Assembly: GCF_013782625.1 (NCBI RefSeq)
Contig: NZ_CP056199.1
Span: 2,498,588-2,562,587, forward strand
Origin: Enterobacter sp. RHBSTW-00994
GTDB lineage: Bacteria; Pseudomonadota; Gammaproteobacteria; Enterobacterales; Enterobacteriaceae
Reading direction: 5' to 3'
DNA length: 64,000 nt
Under the pieces are notes generated by a model. The model was not told the origin of the DNA, made no database searches, and saw only the letters and a program-made list of their open reading frames with translations. Below, in pieces: positions 7,599-15,947 of this stretch; position 1 is the first letter of the stretch; each line of letters opens with the position of its first letter. Both the position numbers and the translations under genes were made by a program.

Positions 7599-9919
7599 GA
7601 TTCACCCCTTACGACAAAAGTGTCGCCATTCATCGCCGCCTTCATCAGACAGCTCAGGCAAATGCCACCGCCCGTCACCGTCTTAACCGGTATTGATGCC
7701 GCCCCAGCAAACAATGTCCTTTTCACCTTCCGTATATACGACGCCGTCGTACCATACTCGACCTTCCCGGCCTCAAGCTTCAGGTAACTGCCACCACCAA
7801 TTAGCGTGATACGTTTTTTTCCGGCCAGGGAGATGTCACTCGCTGAGCTCAGCGTCAGCTTCTTCTCAGCGAACAACCGCATACTGGCGTTTTGCGCCTG
7901 GACATCCACTGGCCCTTCTCCGGATTTCAGGCTCAGTTGACCGGTGCGGGCAAAGAGCCCCAGCTTCTCACCGGTGAGCAGTGTCGCATTGCCCATCACT
8001 CCAGTACTGAAGTCTTCTCCGGCGTTAAGCGCAAGGTTCCGGCCAGCGGCCAGCTGCATATCTTCCCCGCTGGTCAGGGCCACGCCTTCCGGCGCTGAGA
8101 AAAGCACTGCTTCATTGAGCGGTTTCAGGCGCTGCTCAAACATCTGTATCTGGCTGTCGACATCCCCCTTCAGCGCCAGGGCCTTTTCTGCGGCCATTTC
8201 CAGCTGTTGCAGTTGCTGATTAAGCCGGTCGATTTCCTTCAGCGCGGCATCCATGTCCAGAGCATCACCCTGGGCTTTCGCCTGCGCATCCGCAGCGACA
8301 AAGAGTCCCTTCCCTGCTCTCAGGGTTCCCCACTCATCAGTGCGCAGCTCTGTGCCTTTACCGCGAAGCTGTCCCTTACTGTCCACCAGATTCCCGCTGT
8401 TGAGCTGCGTCTTGCCGTATTCCGTGGCGAGTTTGATGTGCTCTTCACCACGCTTGTCTTCCATCCGTAATTTTGAGTTGGCAGGTGTCCGGAGGATGTT
8501 CCGGGTGTGATTGTCCCGGTTCACAAGGTCGGGATGTCCGGAGTCGTGCAGCGCACAGGCGATGTACGGCAGATCAATATCGCCATTGCTGTACGCAATC
8601 GCCACTTCAGTCCCGTCGGTGAGCGGCGTATGCCAGCCCAGCGTTTCACCGGCATAAGGTTTTGCCATCCGCAGCCACAGGTAACCGTAACCGGGTTCCG
8701 TCCCCTCCCGGTCGAAGTCCAGCTTCACCCGGTAGCGGCCCTGCTCGTCCAGGTGTGCGTAGGTATCATTTTTTTCACGACTTTCGATCCGGGCCGGAAT
8801 CGTACCCGGGATGACCGGACGCGGGATCTCTGCCGGACGGAAGCAGTAACGCTCGGTGTAAGGCAGGCCCCAGACCGACACATGCAGACGGGAATCACGG
8901 GCGCCACGGAAGGTCACCAGCGTGAGGAGCACACCCTCTTGCAGGGCCGTAATGACATCGCCCTGCGGCTCCAGCACCTGCCCGGGTGTGAGGTGGGCCG
9001 CATTGCTGAACAGGTGAATACGGACCGACCTGTTGAGCTCCCGCTCGTGGTGAAGTCGGGCCCAGAACGCGCCAGATTCAGTTTCCGGCTCCGGGCTGGC
9101 GTCATCACCCGCTTCACGATAAGGTGCCGCGTAACGGTAATGCTCCCCGGTGGTGACCGCATCATTACGCACGCTGACCGCTGCATTCATCGGCGTGGTG
9201 GCTGTCCGGTAGTTGTAATCACGTGTGGTGACAGTGCCGGTGGCAATATTGTGCCAGGTCCGCACATCCCAGACTGATTCAGCCGCACCGTCGAACACCC
9301 CCGACGGCTCGCTGTAGGGCAATTGCACATCAAACTGGTAGTTAAGCTGGCTGTCGGCCAGTATGTAGGTATCCAGACCGCGCACGTCGTCCATCATCGT
9401 GCGCCAGTAAATGCCCACCTCAGACAGAATGCGCTGGATGAATTGCAGATCCGTCTCCTGCCACTGGGTGATAATTTCACGCGGCGGGTACGTATGCTCC
9501 AGTCTGAATTCAAAATCAGGACCTTCCAGACCGTGTTTACGCAGCACCTGCTCAACCACCTCAGGAACGGACTGGTTCTGATAGACCGCACACTGTCGGG
9601 TGTATCCCAGGAGCGCCAGGCGCGAACTGAGCGTAAGCCGGTAGTGAGACTGGTCCTTTGATGTGGAAAGCCATTCCAGGCGGGTCACCATGCCGTGAAC
9701 ACTTTTACCGCTCCGCAACCGGAAAGAGGCATATTTCATCAGCACCTGTTCAGGGGGAATATTCGCCTGAAGCGTGGTGAACTCGATGTCCCAGCGGAAG
9801 GGTTCACTCAGTGCTTCCCTGCCGTAAAAGCGCAGAACATCCGGCTTCACTGAACTGTCATTGATATCCAGAAAATATCGGGTCTGTCCGTCAAAAAGCG
9901 CTAACCAGTTATCCATCAC
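7595..9919 (-). CDS. vgrG: VgrG (TssI) spike protein of the nuclease cassette
   Basis: 774 residues. N-terminal gp27-like Vgr domain (about 1-370), gp5 OB-fold (about 390-480; PARIESREKNDTYAHL...YLWLRMAKPYAGETLGWH), a linker RTPANSKLRMEDKRGEEHIK, then a coiled coil and DUF2345-type beta-needle. The first about 735 residues are almost identical to the VgrG at 13053-15386; after RKVKRT the two diverge completely, except for a shared GICLSCL motif. The variable tail presumably fits its own DUF4123 adaptor. It starts 1 bp after a truncated tssJ copy, showing that it came as a duplicate of the tssJ-vgrG end of the core operon. Confidence 0.93.
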   Translation of the reverse strand: MMDNWLALFDGQTRYFLDINDSSVKPDVLRFYGREALSEPFRWDIEFTTLQANIPPEQVLMKYASFRLRSGKSVHGMVTRLEWLSTSKDQSHYRLTLSSRLALLGYTRQCAVYQNQSVPEVVEQVLRKHGLEGPDFEFRLEHTYPPREIITQWQETDLQFIQRILSEVGIYWRTMMDDVRGLDTYILADSQLNYQFDVQLPYSEPSGVFDGAAESVWDVRTWHNIATGTVTTRDYNYRTATTPMNAAVSVRNDAVTTGEHYRYAAPYREAGDDASPEPETESGAFWARLHHERELNRSVRIHLFSNAAHLTPGQVLEPQGDVITALQEGVLLTLVTFRGARDSRLHVSVWGLPYTERYCFRPAEIPRPVIPGTIPARIESREKNDTYAHLDEQGRYRVKLDFDREGTEPGYGYLWLRMAKPYAGETLGWHTPLTDGTEVAIAYSNGDIDLPYIACALHDSGHPDLVNRDNHTRNILRTPANSKLRMEDKRGEEHIKLATEYGKTQLNSGNLVDSKGQLRGKGTELRTDEWGTLRAGKGLFVAADAQAKAQGDALDMDAALKEIDRLNQQLQQLEMAAEKALALKGDVDSQIQMFEQRLKPLNEAVLFSAPEGVALTSGEDMQLAAGRNLALNAGEDFSTGVMGNATLLTGEKLGLFARTGQLSLKSGEGPVDVQAQNASMRLFAEKKLTLSSASDISLAGKKRITLIGGGSYLKLEAGKVEYGTTASYIRKVKRTLFAGAASIPVKTVTGGGICLSCLMKAAMNGDTFVVRGES

Positions 9920-10397
9920 GTCACTCCTTCACCGGCACGAGGCTGAGCCAGCCATCACCCAGTTCAATCGTGCGGGGTTTGTCCGGGTCCAGGTCGTCAC
10001 GGGTCAGCACCAGGCGCCAGCGGTTGTCCTTCTGATCCGGGCGGTTAAACAATCCCACCACCGCCACGAACTGAGCATCTTCATCCATGGGAATATTGAG
10101 CGTCACGCTGCCTTTGGGCATTACCAGCAACGATTTTGACGCCAGTACGTCGCCTTTAAGTACCGTATCGGCATTACGCAGCAGCGTCTGGTAATCGCCG
10201 GCATCAACCGCTTTGCGATCCCTGAGTTGATAGACTCTCACCATCGTCGCCAGCGGTGTCTGTGCGCCATCGGCGTTAATGGCCGTTCGCGGGGTAAAAT
10301 CCAGATGCAGCGTTTTGATTTTTTTGTAAAAGATGGATTTCGTGATGCTGACCGTACCGTCCGTGACAGTCTGAGTCAGACCGCAGCCAGCGAGCGC
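7718..10397 (-). repeat. Direct repeat copy 1 (tssJ fragment plus vgrG)
   Basis: About 2.68 kb matching 13188-15863 with few mismatches. The homology begins inside the vgrG 3' end (codons for RKVKRT) and stops inside tssJ just after the lipobox codons. A third, 1 kb partial copy lies at 4269-5287. Borders were set by eye. Confidence 0.85.
9921..10397 (-). pseudogene. Truncated tssJ copy
   Basis: Nearly identical to the intact tssJ (15388-15912) from the lipobox region AGCGLTQTVTDG to the C-terminal GDGWLSLVPVKE. The first about 19 codons, including the start, are replaced by unrelated sequence at about 10397. No ATG, GTG or TTG is available in frame upstream of the internal ATG at 10244, which would give a 107-residue fragment lacking the lipoprotein signal. 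Non-functional, but it marks the right border of the duplicated segment. Confidence 0.9.
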
Positions 10398-10496
10398 TGA
10401 ATAAAATGCCGAAAGCAGGTATGCCTGAAAGCGTGTGTATTGCCTGAAAACACAACCAACTACGGGGATACATACCCGAAATCTGATTTATTAATT
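10398..10496 (+). other. Non-coding junction between cassettes
   Basis: About 100 bp joining the truncated tssJ to the end of the 244-residue gene. It contains the repeated phrase gcctgaaa (10430 and 10442). I see no gene, promoter or clear inverted repeat. Its origin is unknown; it may be a scar of the duplication. Confidence 0.4.
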
Positions 10497-11231
10497 CTAT
10501 AAAACCAGTGCATTAATGAACCGTGCAATAAATTCTTTGGATCTTAATATATAAAAATCATCATCATGAGCATTACTATTGAAAATATTCTCATTCTGAT
10601 GGAATAAATCCTTTTCAAAGCCATGCCCGATAACAAACATTAACATAATATATATAGCTTGTATCTTTGGCCTAGTATTATCATATTTGAATTTTTTAGT
10701 GCCAAGCTCTATCAGTGTATTTGTTTTATCTCGCCCCAAGAATTCGTACTTCTGAGGGTAAATATCACATAATAATTTATGCATACTTTCTATAAAATTA
10801 ATTCCATGTATGTTTGAGAATATCTCAATTTCTAACCGACCAAGAAAGTATTTTGCATATTGGCTATCTTCCCCAATGACATTCTCGATATAGGTGCTAA
10901 ATTTTTTATGAAGAGATAAAGATATTTCCAATTGATTTTCCGTCGGGAATTGGTCTGGCTTAAAACTAAAATCTGAGTACATTGGATCAGTTTCAAACTC
11001 AGAACCTAGCGTAACAGCCATATCGAAGTAAAGCTGAAGGGGGCCACGTTGAGTAACCTTTGATATCCCTGCCGTCTCAATTAGTTTTGCAATATTAGTT
11101 CTTAATGTTTTTTCATTCAGTGAATAATATATCAACGGAAAGATAGACTTGCAATGTTTCACTAGTTCACTAGCATAAGAATTAGATGAGTACGAATCTA
11201 ACAATGCGAGTTGCTCAGCGTTTATCTTCAT
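10497..11231 (-). CDS. T6SS cassette protein of unknown function
   Basis: 244 residues, no signal peptide, AT-rich, mostly helical. The N-terminal half (ELVKHCKSIFP ... EKTLRTNIAKLIETAGI ... LQLYFDMAVTLGSEFETDP) resembles a family of uncharacterised proteins often seen beside vgrG/effector genes in Acinetobacter, Pseudomonas and enterics, with the pattern H-x(4)-FP, Lr-x-x-I, and LG-x-x-F-x-x-DP. A hydrophobic stretch IQAIYIMLMFVIGHGF lies near residues 190-205. Its ATG overlaps the upstream periplasmic protein gene by 17 bp. It is the last gene of the metalloprotease cassette and may be an accessory or second immunity protein. The family likeness is from memory of the pattern, and no function is known to me. 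Confidence 0.55.
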   Translation of the reverse strand: MKINAEQLALLDSYSSNSYASELVKHCKSIFPLIYYSLNEKTLRTNIAKLIETAGISKVTQRGPLQLYFDMAVTLGSEFETDPMYSDFSFKPDQFPTENQLEISLSLHKKFSTYIENVIGEDSQYAKYFLGRLEIEIFSNIHGINFIESMHKLLCDIYPQKYEFLGRDKTNTLIELGTKKFKYDNTRPKIQAIYIMLMFVIGHGFEKDLFHQNENIFNSNAHDDDFYILRSKEFIARFINALVL

Positions 11232-11742
11232 TTAGGTTACTTCCCCTTATAACTAATTTTGATTTGGAAATAAAATCACCAATTTCATTTTCCTTATTTT
11301 CATATATTTTTGTTCTAATCTTGAATTCAGCATCAATATTAATGTTTCCATCATTTATAAATGGTGTAATATCTCTATCCAAAAGAGTCCAGGTAAATTC
11401 AATATTTCCACCTTCAGGGATGTAAGCCATTTTTTTCTTTAAATCCCAACTAACTAGATTTGGCTTGAGTGGCATGCTCTTTTTATTGCCGCGATCAGTT
11501 AATTTGATACTGGGTCCAGTTTTCTTAATATATTCCAAAGGGATATAAAAACCTTTGGCATATATATTCTGAAAGCTCACAATGACATGAATTTCACTCT
11601 GATTATTGTATGTACATTCTTTCTGACCGCTGCAACTAACACTAATGGTGAAAAAATTATTATCTGTCATTTTTGAATTCTCTGCTAAAGAAATTGATGT
11701 ATATAAAGGGGTTAATAAGCTTAATATTAGACAATATCGCAT
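11215..11742 (-). CDS. Exported protein, candidate immunity to the metalloprotease effector
   Basis: 175 residues with a Sec signal peptide (MRYCLILSLLTPLYTSISLA, cleavage after about residue 20). The mature part is beta-rich, has one Cys pair (CSGQKEC) and ends with a basic tail. A strong GGAGGAGG Shine-Dalgarno precedes the ATG, which overlaps the protease gene by 16 bp. Export puts it in the periplasm, where a T6SS-delivered protease would arrive, so immunity is the simplest reading. No known family recognised. Confidence 0.65.
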   Translation of the reverse strand: MRYCLILSLLTPLYTSISLAENSKMTDNNFFTISVSCSGQKECTYNNQSEIHVIVSFQNIYAKGFYIPLEYIKKTGPSIKLTDRGNKKSMPLKPNLVSWDLKKKMAYIPEGGNIEFTWTLLDRDITPFINDGNINIDAEFKIRTKIYENKENEIGDFISKSKLVIRGSNLNEDKR

Positions 11743-12536
11743 ACTATCCTCCTCCCTAAACCTCGTTCATTAAAAATCTCATTCGCTTCAATAGCTATAA
11801 GCCATCCATGTCTTTTCAGAATAATAGTATTCCCATATGCAGCCATTATCGTTGAAGCTGGGTCACTCGGATCTCCTCCATTATAGGGAACAGACATTGG
11901 TGTATCAAGAGTCCCATCCGGTTTATAGTATGCGACTTGATCATTCTCTTCCGTATCAGGATTGTATCCATATTCATCAGGCAACCCATAGCAATGACCA
12001 AACTCGTGGGCATATGTCCATGGACCAGTATCCTTCGATACATCGAGAACATATCCCGTGACACCTTCACGATCATATTTATCGTGAATTTTGAATATAT
12101 AGTGTTCATCAGACTTAACAAATAGTACCTTAAACTCAATTGGTAATATTTTTGTACCACATTTAGGGTCGACAACCTTTAATGAAAACTGATTGTCCCA
12201 ATATTTTTTGACCCCTTCTATTAATGATTTTTTAGCTTGTGTAACAGACACTTTATTTACCGCATCATCTGATTCAATTTTGAATCTGATCTCAACAACA
12301 ACTATATTTTTTGTTTTACAGAGGATACTTAATTTATACTGAACTGTTCCAAAATTATAATTATATGATTCGCCAACCGCGTTTAACTGATCCGAATACC
12401 TTTTCCCAGTGTGTACTTTAATCTCCTTTGTATAATCCTTGCTCCAGCATGAAGCACATGGTAGCGTAGCACTTATTGCAGGGTCTTCGCACCTAGCGAC
12501 TTCAGACGGACTTTGAACGCCTCCACTTATTGCCAT
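11727..12536 (-). CDS. Putative zinc metalloprotease T6SS effector
   Basis: 269 residues. Catalytic motif HEFGHCYGLPDEYG at residues 177-190 matches HExxHxxGxxD, with H177 and H181 as zinc ligands, E178 as general base and D187 as a plausible third ligand. A Met-turn-like STIMAAYG follows at about 228-235. This is the metzincin-type layout seen in secreted proteases of the snapalysin sort. The first 35 residues (ISGGVQSPSEVARCEDP, CASCW) lack a signal peptide and may carry the delivery signal. RBS AAAGGA precedes the ATG. DUF4123 adaptor and VgrG are upstream; an exported candidate immunity protein overlaps downstream. Protease activity and T6SS delivery are inferred from motif and position. 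Confidence 0.75.
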   Translation of the reverse strand: MAISGGVQSPSEVARCEDPAISATLPCASCWSKDYTKEIKVHTGKRYSDQLNAVGESYNYNFGTVQYKLSILCKTKNIVVVEIRFKIESDDAVNKVSVTQAKKSLIEGVKKYWDNQFSLKVVDPKCGTKILPIEFKVLFVKSDEHYIFKIHDKYDREGVTGYVLDVSKDTGPWTYAHEFGHCYGLPDEYGYNPDTEENDQVAYYKPDGTLDTPMSVPYNGGDPSDPASTIMAAYGNTIILKRHGWLIAIEANEIFNERGLGRRIVCDIV

Positions 12537-12574
12537 TAAATAAATCCTTTTTTATCAGAATTACAATTCGAAAG

Positions 12575-13060
12575 TTACACAATGTAATGATATTCATCTT
12601 CGTACAGAAATCCCCACGCGACTACTCCAGTTGTAAATAACTGAAATTGTTGTTTCGTCAACACCTCAGGTAAGTATATAAGTACACGCGGATCATAATA
12701 TCGCAGCATGGCTATTTTATTATTTGGTAGGATAATATTTAAATTCCCATTCAAATAAAACAATAAATCTCTGGTATTCAATGAACTTAACAACCAAGAA
12801 ACTGAAGGGTATTTCAGCTCAAGAGCATTTATTTTTCTCAGCCAGTCTTCACCTAAGGTTGAGATATTAAGCAACCAAGGGCCTGCAAATGCAATTTTTT
12901 TATCTTCAGAATGTTCGAATAACGATTTAACACCGTTGGTTTCATATAACTCATCTGAATACAATCGCTCATATTGTGCGCCATCAATAAGAGCATATAG
13001 CTTTCGTGAATTATCTTCACATTGCAACGTGTACATATGTTCAGTCATATCATTAATCAT
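12575..13060 (-). CDS. DUF4123-type T6SS effector adaptor (metalloprotease cassette)
   Basis: About 161 residues from the ATG at 13060 (MINDMTEHMY), preceded by GGGGGAG and overlapping the vgrG stop by 8 bp; a TTG at 13075 is less likely. DUF4123 features: LYALIDGAQYERLY, IAFAGPWLLNIS, YPSVSWLLSSLNTRDLLFYL, then LPNNKIAMLRYYDPRVLIYLPEVL. It is only distantly like the adaptor at 7095-7598 and is AT-rich, unlike the vgrG next to it. Its effector is presumably the metalloprotease. Confidence 0.85.
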   Translation of the reverse strand: MINDMTEHMYTLQCEDNSRKLYALIDGAQYERLYSDELYETNGVKSLFEHSEDKKIAFAGPWLLNISTLGEDWLRKINALELKYPSVSWLLSSLNTRDLLFYLNGNLNIILPNNKIAMLRYYDPRVLIYLPEVLTKQQFQLFTTGVVAWGFLYEDEYHYIV

Positions 13061-15386
13061 AATTACTCCCCCCAATTACTATTGGCGCACCATTTTCCGC
13101 AGCTTCAAGAAGACAACTCAGACATATTCCGCTCTGACTAAAAGAGGGCGTTAAGCTAAGAGATGATGGCCCCGCAGCCATCGTCCGCTTCACTTTGCGC
13201 AAATAAGACGCTGTCGTGCCGTACTCGACCTTCCCGGCCTCAAGCTTCAGGTAACTGCCACCACCAATTAGCGTGATACGTTTTTTTCCGGCCAGGGAGA
13301 TGTCACTCGCTGAGCTCAGCGTCAGCTTCTTCTCAGCGAACAACCGCATACTGGCGTTTTGCGCCTGGACATCGATAGGCCCTTCCCCGGATTTCAGGCT
13401 CAGCTGACCGGTGCGGGCAAAGAGCCCCAGCTTCTCCCCGGTCAAAGCGGTCGCATTGCCCATCACTCCAGTACTGAAGTCTTCTCCGGCGTTAAGCGCA
13501 AGGTTCCGGCCAGCGGCCAGCTGCATATCTTCCCCGCTGGTCAGAGCCATGCCTTCCGGCGCCGAGAAAAGCACTGCTTCATTGAGCGGTTTCAGGCGCT
13601 GCTCAAACATCTGTATCTGGCTGTCGACATCCCCCTTCAGCGCCAGGGCCTTTTCTGCGGCCATTTCCAGCTGTTGCAGTTGCTGATTGAGCCGGTCGAT
13701 TTCCTTCAGCGCGGCATCCATGTCCAGAGCATCACCCTGCGCTTTCGCCTGCGCATCCGCAGCGACAAAGAGTCCCTTTCCTGCTCTCAGGGTTCCCCAC
13801 TCATCGGTGCGCAGCTCTGTGCCTTTACCGCGAAGCTGCCCCTTACTGTCCACCAGGTTCCCGCTGTTGAGCTGCGTCCTGCCGTATTCCGTGGCGAGTT
13901 TGATGTGCTCCTCACCGCGCTTATCCTCCATCCGAAGCTTGTTGTTCGCCGGGGTGCGCAGCACATTACGGGTATGGTTGTCGCGGGTGATGTGGTCGGG
14001 ATGTCCGGAGTCGTGCAATGCACAGGCGATGTACGGCAGGTCAATATCACCATTGCTGTACGCAATCGCCACTTCGGTCCCGTCAGTGAGCGGGGTGTGC
14101 CAGCCGTATGTATCACCAGAGTACGGTTTCGCCATCCGCAGCCACAGATACCCGTAACCGGGTTCCGTCCCCTCCCGGTCGAAGTCCAGCTTCACCCGAT
14201 AGCGCCCCTGCTCGTCCAGGTGAGCATAGGTATCATTTTTTTCTCTGCTCTCAATCCGGGCCGGAAGCGTACCCGGGATGACCGGGCGAGGGACTTCTGG
14301 CGGACGGAAGCAGTAACGTTCGGTGTAAGGCAGGCCCCAGACCGACACATGCAGGCGGGAATCACGCGCGCCACGGAAGGTCACCAGCGTGAGGATAACG
14401 CCTTCCTTCAGGGCCGTAATGACGTCGCCCTGCGGCTCCAGCACCTGCCCGGGGGTGAGGTGTGCAGCATTGCTGAACAGGTGAATGCGGGCCGACCTGT
14501 TGAGCTCCCGCTCGTGGTGAAGTCGGGCCCAGAACGCGCCGGATTCAGTTTCCGGCTCCGGGCTGGCGTCATCACCCGCTTCACGATAAGGTGCCGCGTA
14601 GCGGTAATGCTCCCCGGTGGTGACCGCATCACTGCGCACACTCACCGCCGCATCCATCGGCGTGGTGGCGGTCCGGTAGTTATAATCCCGCGTGACGACA
14701 GTGCCGGTGGCTATGTTGTGCCAGGTCCGCACATCCCAGACCGATTCTGCTGCGCCGTCGAACAACCCCGAGGGCTCGCTGTAGGGCAATTGCACGTCAA
14801 ACTGGTAGTTCAGTTGGCTGTCGGCAAAAATGTACGTATCCAGACCGCGCACGTCATCCATCTCCGTGCGCCAGTAAATCCCCACTTCAGACAGAATGCG
14901 CCGGATAAACTCAAGGTCCGTTTCCCGCCACTGGGTGATAATTTCACGCGGCGGGTAGATGCGCTCCAGGCGGAAGTCAAAATCAGGTCCCTCCAGCCCG
15001 TGCTTGCGCAGCACCTGCTCCACCACTTCCGGAACGGACTGGTTCTGATATACCGCGCACTGTCGGGTGTATCCCAGGAGCGCCAGGCGCGAACTGAGCG
15101 TGAGCCAGTAACGGGACTGGTCCCTGGATGTGGACAGCCATTCCAGGCGGGTCACCATGCCGTGCACACTTTTACCGCTCCGCATCCGGAAGGAGGCATA
15201 TTTCATCAGCACCTGTTCAGGGGGAATATTCGCCTGAAGCGTGGTGAACTCGATGTCCCAGCGGAAGGGTTCACTCAGTGCTTCCCTGCCGTAAAAGCGC
15301 AGAACATCCGGCTTCACTGAACTGTCATTGATATCCAGAAAATATCGGGTCTGTCCGTCAAAAAGCGCTAACCAGTTATCCATCAC
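13053..15386 (-). CDS. vgrG: VgrG (TssI) spike protein of the metalloprotease cassette
   Basis: 777 residues, same domain order as the VgrG at 7595-9919: gp27-like domain, OB-fold (about 390-480), coiled coil (DMDAALKEIDRLNQQLQQLE), DUF2345 needle. Identical over long stretches up to RKVKRT, then a private tail MAAGPSSLSLTPSFSQSG followed by the shared GICLSCLLEAA. It follows the intact tssJ after 1 bp and is probably the original spike gene of this end of the core operon. The sharp change of composition after codon 735 marks where effector cassettes are exchanged. Confidence 0.93.
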   Translation of the reverse strand: MMDNWLALFDGQTRYFLDINDSSVKPDVLRFYGREALSEPFRWDIEFTTLQANIPPEQVLMKYASFRMRSGKSVHGMVTRLEWLSTSRDQSRYWLTLSSRLALLGYTRQCAVYQNQSVPEVVEQVLRKHGLEGPDFDFRLERIYPPREIITQWRETDLEFIRRILSEVGIYWRTEMDDVRGLDTYIFADSQLNYQFDVQLPYSEPSGLFDGAAESVWDVRTWHNIATGTVVTRDYNYRTATTPMDAAVSVRSDAVTTGEHYRYAAPYREAGDDASPEPETESGAFWARLHHERELNRSARIHLFSNAAHLTPGQVLEPQGDVITALKEGVILTLVTFRGARDSRLHVSVWGLPYTERYCFRPPEVPRPVIPGTLPARIESREKNDTYAHLDEQGRYRVKLDFDREGTEPGYGYLWLRMAKPYSGDTYGWHTPLTDGTEVAIAYSNGDIDLPYIACALHDSGHPDHITRDNHTRNVLRTPANNKLRMEDKRGEEHIKLATEYGRTQLNSGNLVDSKGQLRGKGTELRTDEWGTLRAGKGLFVAADAQAKAQGDALDMDAALKEIDRLNQQLQQLEMAAEKALALKGDVDSQIQMFEQRLKPLNEAVLFSAPEGMALTSGEDMQLAAGRNLALNAGEDFSTGVMGNATALTGEKLGLFARTGQLSLKSGEGPIDVQAQNASMRLFAEKKLTLSSASDISLAGKKRITLIGGGSYLKLEAGKVEYGTTASYLRKVKRTMAAGPSSLSLTPSFSQSGICLSCLLEAAENGAPIVIGGSNYD

Positions 15387-15863
15387 GTCACTCCTTCACC
15401 GGCACGAGGCTGAGCCAGCCATCACCCAGTTCAATCGTGCGGGGTTTGTCCGGGTCCAGGTCGTCACGGGTCAGCACCAGGCGCCAGCGGTTGTCCTTCT
15501 GATCCGGGCGGTTAAACAATCCCACCACCGCCACGAACTGAGCGTCTTCATCCATGGGCATATTGAGCGTCACGCTGCCTTTGGGCATCACCAGCAACGA
15601 TTTTGACGCCAGTACGTCGTCTTTAAGAACCGTATCGGCATTATGCAGCAGCGTCTGGTAATCGCCGGCATCAACCGCTTTACGGTCCTTAAGCTGATAG
15701 ACTCTCACCATCGTCGCCAGCGGTGTCTGTGCGCCATCGGCGTTAATGGCCGTACGCGGGGTAAAATCCAGATGCAGTGTTTTGATTTTCTTGTAGAAGA
15801 TGGATTTCGTGATGCTGACCGTACCGTCCGTGACAGTCTGAGTCAGACCGCAGCCTGCGAGCA
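13188..15863 (-). repeat. Direct repeat copy 2 (tssJ plus vgrG)
   Basis: Second, probably parental, copy of the 2.7 kb repeat; here tssJ is complete and joined to tssG. The region between the copies (10398-13187) is the metalloprotease cassette. Confidence 0.85.
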
Positions 15864-15912
15864 GGCTACAGGCAATAAGCGTCAGCGCCCACCAGCGGGT
15901 TACTGTTGCCAT
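15388..15912 (-). CDS. tssJ: TssJ, outer-membrane lipoprotein of the T6SS membrane complex
   Basis: 174 residues with a lipoprotein signal peptide (ALTLIACSLLAGCGLTQT; lipobox LAGC, Cys about 21). The mature domain is the TssJ beta-sandwich: LHLDFTPRTAIN, MVRVYQLKDRKAV, DYQTLLHNADTVL, LVMPKGSVTLNMPMDEDAQFVAVVGLF and a C-terminal RTIELGDGWLSL. TssJ anchors TssM to the outer membrane. It lies 35 bp downstream of tssG. A truncated copy at 9921-10397 records duplication of this end of the operon. Confidence 0.93.
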   Translation of the reverse strand: MATVTRWWALTLIACSLLAGCGLTQTVTDGTVSITKSIFYKKIKTLHLDFTPRTAINADGAQTPLATMVRVYQLKDRKAVDAGDYQTLLHNADTVLKDDVLASKSLLVMPKGSVTLNMPMDEDAQFVAVVGLFNRPDQKDNRWRLVLTRDDLDPDKPRTIELGDGWLSLVPVKE

Positions 15913-15947
15913 TCAAAAGTTCCTTTATTGAGAGTGGGAGTACGTGA

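Noticed and set aside
8507-9277. 256-codon plus-strand open frame
   Set aside because: Same antisense shadow in the other vgrG copy.
10276-10473. 65-codon minus-strand frame with start MYPRSWLCF
   Set aside because: It overlaps the tssJ homology in the wrong frame, so it is a by-product of the junction.
13359-15320. 653-codon plus-strand open frame
   Set aside because: Antisense shadow of vgrG; the minus-strand VgrG is full length and recognisable, and the plus frame only reflects its codon pattern.
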